Assembly (NCBI GenBank): GCA_006742785.1 | Contig: AP019755.1 | Location: forward strand, 1,364,001-1,428,000 | Reading direction: 5' to 3' | Origin: Nitrosomonas stercoris | GTDB lineage: Bacteria; Pseudomonadota; Gammaproteobacteria; Burkholderiales; Nitrosomonadaceae | Length of the DNA stretch: 64,000 nucleotides | Shown here: one piece after another, positions 12,022 through 21,329 of the stretch | How the letters are laid out: every line of letters starts with the position of its first letter | Numbering within the stretch: position 1 is the first letter of the stretch | The notes under the pieces: model-generated | Databases searched by the model: none | Seen by the model: the letters and a program-made list of their open reading frames with translations, nothing else | What the model was told of the DNA's origin: nothing | Made by a program: the position numbers and the translations under genes

Positions 12022-12046
12022 CGGGTTATCAATGCATGGTAACCCG
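12022..12046. terminator. Inverted repeat between convergent hemE and tpm
   Basis: CGGGTTA (12022-12028) and TAACCCG (12040-12046) form a perfect 7-bp stem with an 11-base loop. It lies between the 3' ends of hemE and tpm, where a bidirectional terminator is expected. There is no U tract on either side, so it would be a weak or non-canonical intrinsic terminator. Confidence 0.4.
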
Positions 12047-12065
12047 TGGTCTTACTGGTAGCTAA

Positions 12066-12710
12066 TTAGTGTCTGTGCTGTTTCAGTAGCCAGACATTTT
12101 CCTTGGCTGGGCATATTTCTTTCAACCCTCCTGCTACATCCACACTTTCCAGTAGTTGTAGTTCATAGTTGGCGGCATAGTGTTGTTTGATTTCTGTGGC
12201 GCTGATTGAAAACGGTGGTCCTTCCAATAAAGCTTGGTCATATTCAAAGCAAATGAGAAGTTGCGGTGCAACATGCGTAATGGTGATCAAATGAGCGCTA
12301 TATTGTGTACGCATAGCCTTGGGTAGCGCTACCAAAGCAGCTCGATCATAGATGGCATCGACTGAATCAAGCATGCCAGCAGTTAAATCAAATAAATTTC
12401 CTACGAAGATATCGATGTTTTCTGCTTGGTAATGCCACATTCCCTGATTTTCAGTGACATGCGGTTCTATGCCTAAGTTGATAAACAGTTGTCTGATGGC
12501 CATTTCACTTAACTCCACCCCAACGACGCGGTAGTTGTTTGCAAGAAACCAGCCGATATCAAGTGTTTTGCCACATAATGGTAAAAAGATACGGCTGTTT
12601 TTTGCTAAATTCAGCGCATTAAAGTGGTTGATTAATAGCGGGTTGACTGTGGAGCGGTGAAAGCCAATTTCGTTGCGCTCCCATTTTTGATGCCAAAATT
12701 TAGCGTCCAT
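12066..12710 (-). CDS. tpm: Thiopurine S-methyltransferase-type methylase
   Basis: The 214-residue protein starts with the family-typical MDAKFWHQKWERNEIGFH. It has a SAM-binding glycine/acidic loop around LPLCGKTLDIGWFLA and a YDRAALVALPKAMR stretch characteristic of bacterial Tpm. The family transfers methyl groups from SAM to sulfur, and in several bacteria to selenium or tellurium compounds, giving resistance to selenite or tellurite. Which substrate matters here is unknown. It is a lone leftward gene, 116 bases downstream of the AhpD-like gene. Confidence 0.9.
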   Translation of the reverse strand: MDAKFWHQKWERNEIGFHRSTVNPLLINHFNALNLAKNSRIFLPLCGKTLDIGWFLANNYRVVGVELSEMAIRQLFINLGIEPHVTENQGMWHYQAENIDIFVGNLFDLTAGMLDSVDAIYDRAALVALPKAMRTQYSAHLITITHVAPQLLICFEYDQALLEGPPFSISATEIKQHYAANYELQLLESVDVAGGLKEICPAKENVWLLKQHRH

Positions 12711-12826
12711 AATAAGTAAATTTTGCTAGAGAATTTCTGAAGAACTCTAATCAGTATCTCATTGATGCTTGATAAGTAGTGATCGTATCGGTAGTAAATA
12801 GCAAATAGTTTGCGCGATCAGGTCTT

Positions 12827-13300
12827 TTATAGTGCTGCCGCATCTGTATTTGCCTTGACGATATAACGGCTAGGAATGGCGATGCGATTCCAAGTGTTGA
12901 TAACAATAGCCAACCATTCAATGGCAGCAATTTCTGCTTGAGTAAGATTCTCCGCAGCTTGTTCGTAGGTTGCATCTGGTAATTGACTTTCGGAGATTAA
13001 GGTAATGGCTTCCACAAGTTCTAACGCGGCACGTTCTTTTAAATTGAAGTATTCAGTTTCTTTCCAGGCAGCAAGAACCGCGACACGATCACTGGATTCT
13101 CCGCTAGCTAAAGCATCCCGTGTATGTTGTCTCACACAAAAAGCACATTGGTTAATTTGAGATGCGCGTAAGCGTAAAAGATGTGCAAAGCCCTCAGCAA
13201 TATCAGCATTAGCTAGCGCCTCGGTAGAGAGTTGATCAAGCTTAACAACCGCTTGATACAAAGCAGGTAAAGATTTGCCGAGATGGACTCTGTTTGTCAT
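12827..13300 (-). CDS. AhpD-like carboxymuconolactone decarboxylase family protein
   Basis: A 157-residue all-helical CMD/AhpD domain protein. The redox motif CAFCVRQH (C-x2-C-x3-H), at about residues 56-63, is intact, which favours a thiol-based peroxidase or disulfide reductase over a decarboxylase. It starts 26 bases after the cbbR stop on the same strand, so it is probably cotranscribed with cbbR. That pairing places a redox-active protein with the Calvin-cycle regulator, but any functional link is inference. The substrate cannot be told from the sequence. Confidence 0.87.
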   Translation of the reverse strand: MTNRVHLGKSLPALYQAVVKLDQLSTEALANADIAEGFAHLLRLRASQINQCAFCVRQHTRDALASGESSDRVAVLAAWKETEYFNLKERAALELVEAITLISESQLPDATYEQAAENLTQAEIAAIEWLAIVINTWNRIAIPSRYIVKANTDAAAL

Positions 13301-13326
13301 GTGACTATTGTTAAACGGAAATGTTG

Positions 13327-14268
13327 TTAGCTGGTTGGCAACTGTATGGTTTGATGCGGATATTCAAGTGCGACTAAATCAGATGCTTCTGCTAATAGGA
13401 ATTGCTTGAATGCACTGGATATTTTAGAGAGGCGTTTATTTTTTTGATGCACAATATTCCAGTGTCGTATGATCGGAAAGCCCTCGACATCAAGAATGCT
13501 GAGCCGTTTGGCCTCAAGCTCTAACCTGATAGTGTGTAACGACATGATGCCTAACCCCATACCGGCCTGTATAGCCTGTTTGATAGCTTCGGCTGTGTCA
13601 GCTTCCATACCTTTACGGATGTTGATCTCGTTACGCGAAAAAAAACGCTCCATTGCGCCTCTGGTTCCGGAACCAGGTTCTCTGATAAGGAAAATTTCTT
13701 GCTCCAGGCGCTCAACCGGAATTTTTTTCTGATTACAAAGCGCATGTTCAGGTGGAGAAACCACGACTAGTGGGTTGACCATAAACGATTCAGCCGTAAT
13801 GTTTAACCCTTCCGGAGGTTGTCCCATGATAGCCAATTCCATCATGTTGTCTGCGAGTTGTTTAAGCACGTTTTTGCGGTTGGATACATGCAGGCTAATC
13901 GTGATACCTGGGTAGCGCTGACTGAATTTAGCCAGGAGGTTGGGGGCAAAGTAATTGGCTGTACTTACAACGGAAACACTTAGTTTTCCTCGTTCCAAGC
14001 CTTTTAATTCATCGAGTGCCAGCTCCATATCATTTAACTGCTGCGTGATAGCGCGGCTGTAATGAAACAGCTCTTTGCCTGCTTCTGTCAGATAAACACG
14101 CTTGCCTACTTGCTCAAATAGCGGTATTTCAACTATTTCCTCAAGACGTTTGATCTGGATGGAAACCGCAGGCTGGGTGAGATGGAGTTCTTCTGCAGCA
14201 TGGGTAAAGTTGAGCAATCGTGCAACAGCTTCGAAGATTTTGAGTTGGTGTAATGTGACGTGCAGCAT
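13327..14268 (-). CDS. cbbR: LysR-type regulator CbbR of the RuBisCO operon
   Basis: This LysR-family activator has an N-terminal winged helix-turn-helix (HQLKIFEAVARLLNFTHAAEELHLTQPAVS) and a C-terminal effector-binding domain. It is divergent from cbbL, the hallmark position of CbbR. CbbR proteins sense metabolites such as NADPH, RuBP or PEP and activate the cbb operon. The start at 14268 (MLHVTLHQL, 313 residues) is preferred. The upstream in-frame ATG at 14301 would lie inside the left arm of the palindrome at 14291-14324 and add an atypical N-terminal extension. Neither start has a good ribosome binding site. The AhpD-like gene follows closely. Confidence 0.93.
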   Translation of the reverse strand: MLHVTLHQLKIFEAVARLLNFTHAAEELHLTQPAVSIQIKRLEEIVEIPLFEQVGKRVYLTEAGKELFHYSRAITQQLNDMELALDELKGLERGKLSVSVVSTANYFAPNLLAKFSQRYPGITISLHVSNRKNVLKQLADNMMELAIMGQPPEGLNITAESFMVNPLVVVSPPEHALCNQKKIPVERLEQEIFLIREPGSGTRGAMERFFSRNEINIRKGMEADTAEAIKQAIQAGMGLGIMSLHTIRLELEAKRLSILDVEGFPIIRHWNIVHQKNKRLSKISSAFKQFLLAEASDLVALEYPHQTIQLPTS

Positions 14269-14290
14269 GTTGGAGATGAAAGGATGAATA

Positions 14291-14324
14291 ATTGTTATCA
14301 TAAACTATTGTTTATGATAACAAT
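14291..14324. promoter_or_regulatory. Perfect 15-bp palindrome, candidate CbbR operator
   Basis: ATTGTTATCATAAAC (14291-14305) and its exact complement (14310-14324) flank a four-base TATT spacer in the cbbR-cbbL intergenic region. It contains nested T-N11-A elements of the kind bound by LysR regulators. Its place just ahead of cbbR and 133 bases ahead of the cbbL start fits an operator that represses cbbR and activates cbbL. A second smaller palindrome, ATGG-N6-CCAT, lies at 14346-14359, closer to cbbL. Confidence 0.7.
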
Positions 14325-14456
14325 TAGAATTATTAATTTTATTTTATGGTTTATACCATGATATAGTTTCTCTCGCAGTTTAGATTAATTTTTGTTAATG
14401 CTGTATGTCCATCATGGTTTCAATTGATGGATACATTTTACAAGGAGATTGTAGAA

Positions 14457-15878
14457 ATGGCAGTTAAAAAATACGATGCTGGTGTTAAAGAGTATCGATC
14501 AACCTATTGGGAGCCAGATTACAATGTTCAAGACACGGACATTCTGGCTTGTTTTAAAATCATTCCACAACCTGGTGTAGATAGAGAAGAAGCCGCTGCT
14601 GCTGTAGCTGCTGAATCCTCAACCGGAACATGGACAACAGTTTGGACAGATTTGTTAACCGACCTGGATTACTACAAAGGTCGTGCATACAAAATTGAAG
14701 ACGTTCCAGGCGATGACAGCAGTTTCTATGCTTTCATTGCTTATCCAATTGATCTGTTTGAAGAAGGCTCTGTCGTTAACGTACTGACTTCATTAACAGG
14801 TAACGTTTTTGGTTTCAAGGCAGTTCGTCAGTTGCGTCTTGAAGACGTTCGCTTCCCGATCGCCTTTGTGAAAACCTGTGGCGGCCCTCCCCACGGTATT
14901 CAGGTTGAGCGCGATTTGCTGAATAAATATGGTCGTCCATACTTGGGCTGCACGATTAAACCTAAATTAGGTTTATCAGCTAAAAACTATGGTCGTGCTG
15001 TTTATGAATGTCTGCGCGGCGGTCTTGACTTCACCAAAGATGATGAGAACGTGAACAGCCAACCATTCATGAGATGGCGTCAACGTTTTGATTTTGTGAT
15101 GGAGGCTATTCACAAAGCAGAACGCGAAACCGGTGAGCGTAAAGGTCACTATCTGAACGTGACTGCTCCTACCCCTGAAGAAATGTATAAACGTGCTGAG
15201 TACGCTAAAGAATTGGGCGCACCTATTATTATGCACGACTACATTGCTGGAGGTTTCTGTGCCAACGCTGGCTTGGCTAACTGGTGTCGTAATAACGGTA
15301 TTTTGTTACACATTCACCGTGCTATGCACGCTGTGATTGACCGTAACCCACACCATGGTATCCATTTCCGTGTTCTAGCTAAGTTACTGCGTCTGTCAGG
15401 TGGTGACCATCTGCATTCCGGTACCGTAGTTGGAAAACTGGAAGGTGACCGTGAAGCAACATTAGGTTGGATCGACCTGATGCGTGACAAATTCGTTAAA
15501 GAAGATCGTTCACGCGGTATTATGTTCGACCAAGATTGGGGTTCTATGCCTGGTGTGGTGCCCGTTGCTTCAGGTGGTATTCACGTTTGGCACATGCCTG
15601 CTCTAGTAACCATTTTTGGTGACGATTCATGTCTCCAGTTTGGTGGTGGTACCTTAGGTCACCCATGGGGTAACGCTGCTGGTGCTGCTGCTAACCGTGT
15701 TGCGGTTGAAGCATGTGTTGAAGCACGTAACGAAGGTGTTGAGTTGGAGAAAAATGGTAAGGAAATTCTTACCACTGCTGCTAAAAACTCTCCAGAACTC
15801 AAGATCGCCATGGAAACATGGAAAGAAATCAAGTTCGAGTTCGATACAGTGGATAAGCTGGACGTAGCTCACAGATAA
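14457..15878 (+). CDS. cbbL: RuBisCO large subunit, form IA
   Basis: CbbL is the catalytic subunit that carboxylates or oxygenates ribulose 1,5-bisphosphate in the Calvin cycle. The ATG at 14457 is chosen because CAAGGAGA precedes it at optimal spacing and it gives [13 protein letters not shown], the normal form IA start (473 residues). Catalytic residues are all present: Lys168 (in TIKPKLGLS), Lys194 carbamylation site (in FTKDDEN) and loop 6 Lys327 (in GTVVGKLEG), each seven below spinach numbering. The form IA type and the following cbbQ and cbbO genes place it in the non-carboxysomal IAq group. No carboxysome shell gene is seen nearby. The third-position composition is typical of a highly expressed gene. 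Confidence 0.98.
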   Translation: MAVKKYDAGVKEYRSTYWEPDYNVQDTDILACFKIIPQPGVDREEAAAAVAAESSTGTWTTVWTDLLTDLDYYKGRAYKIEDVPGDDSSFYAFIAYPIDLFEEGSVVNVLTSLTGNVFGFKAVRQLRLEDVRFPIAFVKTCGGPPHGIQVERDLLNKYGRPYLGCTIKPKLGLSAKNYGRAVYECLRGGLDFTKDDENVNSQPFMRWRQRFDFVMEAIHKAERETGERKGHYLNVTAPTPEEMYKRAEYAKELGAPIIMHDYIAGGFCANAGLANWCRNNGILLHIHRAMHAVIDRNPHHGIHFRVLAKLLRLSGGDHLHSGTVVGKLEGDREATLGWIDLMRDKFVKEDRSRGIMFDQDWGSMPGVVPVASGGIHVWHMPALVTIFGDDSCLQFGGGTLGHPWGNAAGAAANRVAVEACVEARNEGVELEKNGKEILTTAAKNSPELKIAMETWKEIKFEFDTVDKLDVAHR

Positions 15879-15942
15879 TTTAGTCACCCTTCCCGTACAG
15901 TTTCTTGTACGGGGAATGCGATCACTCATATGGAGTTAATGT

Positions 15943-16299
15943 ATGTCTGAAGTAATTGATTATAAGAGCCGTTTATCTGATCCGGCGAGTCGTAAATTTG
16001 GTACATTTTCTTATCTGCCAGTAATGGATAAGGAACAAGTCAGAAAACAGGTTCAATACATTGTGAGCAAAGGCTGGAATCCAGCAATTGAGCATACCGA
16101 GCCTGAGTATTTGATGAGTAATTATTGGTATATGTGGAAATTACCAATGTTTGGGGAAACAGATGTTGACCGTGTTCTTGCTGAAGCAGAAGCCTGTCAT
16201 AAAGCGAACCCGAATAATCATGTGCGTGTAGTTGGTTATAATAACTTCAACCAAAGCCAAGGAACCTCGATGGTAGTTTATCGTGGAAAAACGGTTTGA
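15943..16299 (+). CDS. cbbS: RuBisCO small subunit
   Basis: The 118-residue small subunit caps the L8S8 hexadecamer. It shows the typical KFGTFSYLP start, then [16 protein letters not shown] and [13 protein letters not shown]. It follows cbbL by 64 bases with a good Shine-Dalgarno (GGAG) ahead of the ATG. A strong terminator follows, so most transcripts should end after cbbLS, giving large amounts of the two subunits relative to cbbQO. Confidence 0.97.
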   Translation: MSEVIDYKSRLSDPASRKFGTFSYLPVMDKEQVRKQVQYIVSKGWNPAIEHTEPEYLMSNYWYMWKLPMFGETDVDRVLAEAEACHKANPNNHVRVVGYNNFNQSQGTSMVVYRGKTV

Positions 16300-16321
16300 T
16301 AATCAATCTGAGTACGCAGTA

Positions 16322-16374
16322 AGGGTTTCTGAATAAAAACCCTCCGTTACTGCAAGGTAGCGGAGGGTTTTTTT
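16322..16374 (+). terminator. Intrinsic terminator with overlapping alternative hairpin after cbbS
   Basis: Segment 2 (AAACCCTCCGTTAC, about 16337-16350) pairs with segment 3 (GTAGCGGAGGGTTT, about 16357-16370), with one G-T wobble and a six-base loop, followed by a run of T. This is a strong rho-independent terminator between cbbS and cbbQ. Upstream segment 1 (AGGGTTT, 16322-16328) can instead pair with the first seven bases of segment 2, which would break the base of the terminator stem. The two folds are mutually exclusive. Confidence 0.88.
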
Positions 16375-16411
16375 ATCTACATATAGTTATATTTTCAAAG
16401 CTGGAGAAAAA

Positions 16412-17221
16412 ATGAGCGACGTTATCAAGCAATATCTTGTAAAAGATGAGCCATATTATCGCCCGGTTGCAGATGAGGTGGCTTTATACGAAGCGGCTTA
16501 TTCTGTTCGTATGCCGATGATGTTGAAGGGGCCTACCGGATGTGGAAAAACTCGTTTTGTGGAATACATGGCCTGGAAATTAGGCAAGCCACTCATTACT
16601 GTCGCCTGTAATGAGGATATGACTGCTTCGGATCTAGTTGGGCGTTTTTTGCTTGATGCACAAGGCACTCATTGGCAAGACGGACCATTGACCACTGCGG
16701 CACGTCATGGTGCTATTTGTTATCTGGATGAGGTGGTTGAGGCGCGGCAGGATACTACTGTTGTGATTCACCCGTTGACTGATAATCGTAGAGTGTTGCC
16801 GCTTGAGAAAAAAGGGGAGTTGGTTAATGCGCATCCTGATTTTCAGCTGGTGATTTCATACAACCCGGGTTATCAGAGTTTAATGAAGGATTTGAAGCAA
16901 TCAACCAAACAACGTTTTGGTGCATTGGATTTTAATTATCCTGAAAGCAAAATTGAAACAGAAATTGTGTCACACGAAACAGAGGTGGATCCTGCTACTG
17001 CTGGCAAACTAGTTTCAATTGCAGAGCGGGCGCGTAACTTGAAGGGACATGGGTTAGATGAAGGAATTTCAACTCGTATGCTGATTTATGCCGGCAATCT
17101 GATTGCCAAAGGGGTAAACGTACATGCAGCTTGCCGTATGGCGTTGGTTCGTCCGATTACGGATGATCCAGATATGCGTGATGCGTTGGATGCAGCTGTT
17201 GTAACATTTTTTGAAAAGTAA
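16412..17221 (+). CDS. cbbQ: RuBisCO activase AAA+ subunit CbbQ
   Basis: CbbQ is a MoxR-type AAA+ ATPase that, with CbbO, removes inhibitory sugar phosphates from RuBisCO active sites. The 269-residue protein has Walker A GPTGCGKT at 40-47 and Walker B ICYLDE at about 102-107. Sensor and arginine-finger regions follow ([20 protein letters not shown]). It lies downstream of the cbbS terminator, so it depends on read-through. A GGAG-type ribosome binding site lies upstream. CbbO follows after 38 bases. Confidence 0.96.
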   Translation: MSDVIKQYLVKDEPYYRPVADEVALYEAAYSVRMPMMLKGPTGCGKTRFVEYMAWKLGKPLITVACNEDMTASDLVGRFLLDAQGTHWQDGPLTTAARHGAICYLDEVVEARQDTTVVIHPLTDNRRVLPLEKKGELVNAHPDFQLVISYNPGYQSLMKDLKQSTKQRFGALDFNYPESKIETEIVSHETEVDPATAGKLVSIAERARNLKGHGLDEGISTRMLIYAGNLIAKGVNVHAACRMALVRPITDDPDMRDALDAAVVTFFEK

Positions 17222-17259
17222 TAAGTAATATCTGATATCAACTTCCTTCAAGGTACATC

Positions 17260-19587
17260 ATGAGTGTAAATCTGGCAGATTACGAAGAACAACTGGAATC
17301 TTTAGAGGCTGAATCTAGGTCGTTACTCGAAAATACCTGGCAAGATGCGGTGCGAGTATTTTCGCCACGTGGCATAGATAATTATCTGAAAGGGGCTTCT
17401 GCTTTACAAAGGCTGGGACGCGGACGTGAACTGGCTGATGCCTGGATCAATAGCGTTCCTCGCGTAGCAAGGGAGATCGGGGATGATGTGGTGAGTGATC
17501 TGGCCACTTCCTGCTTGAAACTGGCGTCTAAAACCTCTGGTTCAGTAATAGAGATGATTATTGTAACGTCAGTTACAGCGGCAAACAGATTGAGTGATCC
17601 GGATTTGTTTCGTAGTTATCTGCAGTTTCTGAATACGCTGATTGCGCAAGCACCGCGAGGTATTCGTCCTATGCTGGATAATCTGGACGTACTGTTCAAT
17701 CAGTTAACACTGGGTGGATTGCGGCGCTGGGCCATGTGGGGGGCACATGCTCACCGCACTAACTATGAAGCACAAATTCAGTATTTCGGCTTGCGCTCTA
17801 CTGAATCCCAGGCGGTGCTGCAGCAAGAGCGTAAAGGAACACTGTTTGTTGATATTCAGCGACGTATCAATATTTATTTGCGTGCTTTGTGGGGCCGTGA
17901 TTTTTACATGCGTCCGACATCAGGTGATTTTGAGAATCGGGAGGGGTATCGCCCGTTTATTGAGGATTACATGATTCACTTGCCGGATGCTTATGATGCA
18001 CATAATGATGTACCTGCCAGTGAGATTTATCGGGCTGCAGCTGCGCATGCAGCAGCACATCTTGTTGAAACCAAACATCCCATTTCCGCAGAATCGCTCA
18101 ATCCACTACAGATGGCTGTTATTTCTGTTATTGAGGATGCACGTGTGGAAGCGCTTTCCATTCGACGTTTTCCCGGGTTAAGACGTATCTGGTCATCGTT
18201 ACATACGGCTACCCCCGAATTGAACACAACCATTGGAGATTATTTGAATCGTCTTGCCCATGCTTTGATTGATCCTGGTTATCGAGATACGGATGAGTGG
18301 GTGATTCAAGGGCGATTACTGTTTTATCGGGTACAAGATCGTTTGAATGATAATCAAATTTGTTGGGATATCGGTGTACAGCTTGCGCATGAAATTATGG
18401 CCAAAAAGATCCCTTTCCATCCGCGTACTGACGTGTTGATTGCTCCTTACCTGGACGATAATCGCTATTTCTGGGAGTTTGAAGAATTTGATTTTGAGCG
18501 TTCCATTGCTGCTGGTTATGAACCTCCTCAACAGGTACGTAAACATGTAAGTGTGATGGAGTTTATTAATGAGCTGGATGTTGAATTCGCGGGTGATGAT
18601 GCTCAGGAAATATGGGTGTTGGGCACAGAACTCTTTCCTTATGAAGACTACGGTGTTTCCTACAATACTCTGGAAGGAAAAGAGCCGGTTGCCTCTCCGA
18701 TTCATTATTCAGAGTGGGATTACCAGATTCAGCTGGAGCGCCCTTCATGGGCTACTGTGCAAGAGAAACGGGCCAAGCCAGGGGATATTCAAGTCATTGA
18801 TGATATTGCCTCCCACTATAAAAAAGAGATTCATCGTATGAAATTCTTGCTAGATGCAATGCAGCCGCAAGGGGTGCAGCGTATTCGCAAGCTGGAAGAT
18901 GGTGATGAAATTGATATCAATGCAGCTATCTCCTCATTTATTGATATTCGCATGGGACTCTATCCCGATCCTCGTGTCATGATGCGTGCTGTACGTAAAG
19001 TGCGCGATATATCTGTGCTGGTACTATTAGATTTATCTGAATCGACCAATGATAAAGTGGGAGGGTACGATTACACCGTGCTGGATTTAACGCGTCAGGC
19101 AACGGTGTTACTGGCAGACGCGATTAATCGTGTCGGTGATCCATTTGCCATTCATGGCTTTTGTTCAGATGGTCGGCATGATGTGCAATATTATCGTTTC
19201 AAAGATTTTGATCAGCCTTATGATGATATTCCCAAGATGCGAATTGCTGGTATGGAAGGTCAATTATCTACTCGCATGGGAACCGCCATACGCCATGCAA
19301 ACCACTTCTTGAAAATGCAGCATTCTGCCAAAAAGCTGTTGTTGGTGATAACGGATGGTGCACCGGCTGATGTAGATGTGCGCGACCCACAATATTTGCG
19401 CTACGATACCAAGAAAGCGGTCGAAGAAGCTACCCGTTCAGGTGTGTCAACCTTTTGTATGAGTCTTGATCCACATGCGGATCAATATGTGTCACGGATA
19501 TTTGGCATGCGTAACTATATGGTGGTGGATCATGTAATGCGATTGCCAGAGAAATTGCCACTGTTATATGCAGGATTGACTCGTTAA
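17260..19587 (+). CDS. cbbO: RuBisCO activase adaptor CbbO, vWA domain
   Basis: CbbO is the adaptor that joins the CbbQ hexamer to RuBisCO. The 775-residue protein has a long, mainly helical N-terminal region and a C-terminal von Willebrand factor A domain (about 580-775). The metal-ion-dependent adhesion site reads DLSES at 591-595 and binds an acidic residue of the RuBisCO large subunit in studied homologues. Length fits the family (about 700-780). It is cytoplasmic, in operon with cbbQ. Confidence 0.95.
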   Translation: MSVNLADYEEQLESLEAESRSLLENTWQDAVRVFSPRGIDNYLKGASALQRLGRGRELADAWINSVPRVAREIGDDVVSDLATSCLKLASKTSGSVIEMIIVTSVTAANRLSDPDLFRSYLQFLNTLIAQAPRGIRPMLDNLDVLFNQLTLGGLRRWAMWGAHAHRTNYEAQIQYFGLRSTESQAVLQQERKGTLFVDIQRRINIYLRALWGRDFYMRPTSGDFENREGYRPFIEDYMIHLPDAYDAHNDVPASEIYRAAAAHAAAHLVETKHPISAESLNPLQMAVISVIEDARVEALSIRRFPGLRRIWSSLHTATPELNTTIGDYLNRLAHALIDPGYRDTDEWVIQGRLLFYRVQDRLNDNQICWDIGVQLAHEIMAKKIPFHPRTDVLIAPYLDDNRYFWEFEEFDFERSIAAGYEPPQQVRKHVSVMEFINELDVEFAGDDAQEIWVLGTELFPYEDYGVSYNTLEGKEPVASPIHYSEWDYQIQLERPSWATVQEKRAKPGDIQVIDDIASHYKKEIHRMKFLLDAMQPQGVQRIRKLEDGDEIDINAAISSFIDIRMGLYPDPRVMMRAVRKVRDISVLVLLDLSESTNDKVGGYDYTVLDLTRQATVLLADAINRVGDPFAIHGFCSDGRHDVQYYRFKDFDQPYDDIPKMRIAGMEGQLSTRMGTAIRHANHFLKMQHSAKKLLLVITDGAPADVDVRDPQYLRYDTKKAVEEATRSGVSTFCMSLDPHADQYVSRIFGMRNYMVVDHVMRLPEKLPLLYAGLTR

Positions 19588-19607
19588 TCTAATAGAGGAT
19601 AATTTTT

Positions 19608-19910
19608 ATGAGTGAACAAATTTACTCGGGCATAGATCAAGATATGGCAGGAGGATTAACGCCTCTTGGGCGCATGGTGATTGATGCTTGGGTGTTTGGA
19701 ATACTATCTGAAGATGAAACATGTACGGGTTGGGATATGTCTCGTATGCAATTACTTTATGAGGAAGTATATGCAGCATGGGAACCTTATTCTCATCTTC
19801 CCAGTCTATTACCACCAGAATTGCGGCAGCGTCATACTACTTTATATGATCAGAGGATTGCCATTGCTAGGGAAAGTGGTTGGGATACCGATCTGAGTGA
19901 TGAATCCTGA
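19608..19910 (+). CDS. Small unknown protein at the end of the cbb operon
   Basis: A 100-residue acidic protein starting MSEQIYSGIDQDMAGGLTP, 20 bases after cbbO, preceded by AGAGGA. It has no signal peptide and no membrane helix. It is rich in Trp, Tyr and acidic residues, with a probable helical core (GRMVIDAWVFGIL, then MQLLYEEVYAAWEPY) and an acidic tail. I know of no function for it. Tight spacing and same strand suggest it is made with CbbQO. It could assist activase assembly or regulate it; this is inference only. Confidence 0.8.
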   Translation: MSEQIYSGIDQDMAGGLTPLGRMVIDAWVFGILSEDETCTGWDMSRMQLLYEEVYAAWEPYSHLPSLLPPELRQRHTTLYDQRIAIARESGWDTDLSDES

Positions 19911-19928
19911 TCTATAGCGACAGGTGAT

Positions 19929-21329
19929 CTACGCGTTGATCTTGAACAGGTAGCGTGATTGTTGGGCAACCTTGATTGTTTTAAAGCGATTAAGTATCTG
20001 ACCAAATTGTGCGATTCTTTGTTCGATTTGCGTTACTGAAATATCAGGGAAGCGATGATTATGGTACGCAAGCCGGTTTGGTCCGGGGCGGCGCATATAG
20101 AGCTGAGTTAATGTCGCTTTGAGATTGGAGAGTGTCCAACCTGTCAGGTATTTGGGAAAAGAGCTAGCAGGTGGTTGTGATTGGTTATAGCCGTTAGCTT
20201 CCAGCACATCTACAATACGTTCACACGCCAAGCGATCTTGTTGTGCGGTTAAATAATAGTCAATCAGTTGCTTGCGCTCTTCTCCGTCTGCAGCGCCCAG
20301 TTTTCCATCTAAAATTTGAGAGAGAGTATCAGCCAGTTCGTCAAAATTGAAGGATTGATAGCTGAGTTTAGTCGGTAATCCCTGAAAATCGTAGTCGTAA
20401 TATTCATTGAAACAGTTGAGATAAGAAATAGCTGGTACACCGAGCGCGTAGGCTTCCAAACCGGTTGTACAACCGTTGTGTATCATGGTTTTTGAGGCTA
20501 ATAACCAAGGCACAACGTTGCCTTGGTTGATCACTTTGACACGCTTACACTGAGCAGCAATATCGTGGTAAATCTGCTGATTTTCACTGGGATGAGGACG
20601 GACTACGATCGTTACATCAGGAAAAGCACGCTCCAATGCAGGTATTAACCGTGTGAAGCTTTCCATAATAGCTTTTTTATGATGCCATAGCCCTTCAGCG
20701 AATTCATCGCTCATACCTATGCCACCTTGTCCACGACGATCAGTTTTTTCTCCTTCTTTGGTTGGGATAAAAAGACCAACACTAGGAATGAACGGATTAA
20801 CATTGGTGAAATTGGTATTAATCAGAATAAAATCACCGTAGGTTTTACGTAGCTGCTTCACTTCTTCAGAGAAAAGGGTGTGCATTTCCGGACGCAACAT
20901 ATCTCCGCGTGGATTGCCAGTAATGTGGATTGGAAAATTTTCGGGAAGATGAGGATATTGTTTGATCAATTCGTAGTTTTCCTGCCCCCAGACGAAGAAA
21001 TGAGATACGTTTTTCATGGTGATGGGGGAAAGGCGCAGTGAATAGTAGGTATCAGCTGGCGGGTGTACCAAGGCTTCTTCTTCCCAGGCGATGATTTCAT
21101 GCCCTAGCATACGCAAGATGCGAAACATGGAATTACTCAGCCTGCGCATACTTTTTGCAAGATAAAGGCCGCGCGGTAGCGAAGCCGCTGCAAAGTGAAC
21201 ATAGGCACGCGAGCCAATAATAACTGGGAAGCCACGCTCAGCGGCTATACAGGAGAGAAGCAATTTTGCATCCAGCTCCCGCACCTGGTTTTCAACGGGA
21301 ATGATAAGAGTTGACGCCGCAGAAGCCAT
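19929..21329 (-). CDS. Putative surface carbohydrate biosynthesis protein (GT-B-like)
   Basis: A 466-residue protein with no signal peptide. The N-terminal half begins with a Rossmann-like TLIIPVENQVRELDAKLLL. The C-terminal half has features of GT-B/CDP-glycerol transferase-like enzymes: a VVRPHPSENQQIYHD segment and a nucleotide-site-like NGCTTGLEAYALGVPAISY. It resembles the family labelled surface carbohydrate biosynthesis protein, with no proven reaction. It converges on the cbb operon with only 18 bases between stops. No other polysaccharide genes flank it; a protein of similar architecture lies at 30502-31863. Confidence 0.7.
   Translation of the reverse strand: MASAASTLIIPVENQVRELDAKLLLSCIAAERGFPVIIGSRAYVHFAAASLPRGLYLAKSMRRLSNSMFRILRMLGHEIIAWEEEALVHPPADTYYSLRLSPITMKNVSHFFVWGQENYELIKQYPHLPENFPIHITGNPRGDMLRPEMHTLFSEEVKQLRKTYGDFILINTNFTNVNPFIPSVGLFIPTKEGEKTDRRGQGGIGMSDEFAEGLWHHKKAIMESFTRLIPALERAFPDVTIVVRPHPSENQQIYHDIAAQCKRVKVINQGNVVPWLLASKTMIHNGCTTGLEAYALGVPAISYLNCFNEYYDYDFQGLPTKLSYQSFNFDELADTLSQILDGKLGAADGEERKQLIDYYLTAQQDRLACERIVDVLEANGYNQSQPPASSFPKYLTGWTLSNLKATLTQLYMRRPGPNRLAYHNHRFPDISVTQIEQRIAQFGQILNRFKTIKVAQQSRYLFKINA

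Noticed and set aside
12728-12750. Possible fifth repeat copy (AGAATTTCTGAAGAACTC)
   Set aside because: It resembles one repeat end, but no partner end or shared interior was found nearby.
14102-14287. Small rightward frame inside cbbR
   Set aside because: It is antisense to the helix-turn-helix region and has no independent support.
14424-14456. Upstream in-frame extension of cbbL
   Set aside because: The Shine-Dalgarno at about 14442 points to the ATG at 14457, and the family N-terminus starts there. The extra residues would include the binding site itself.
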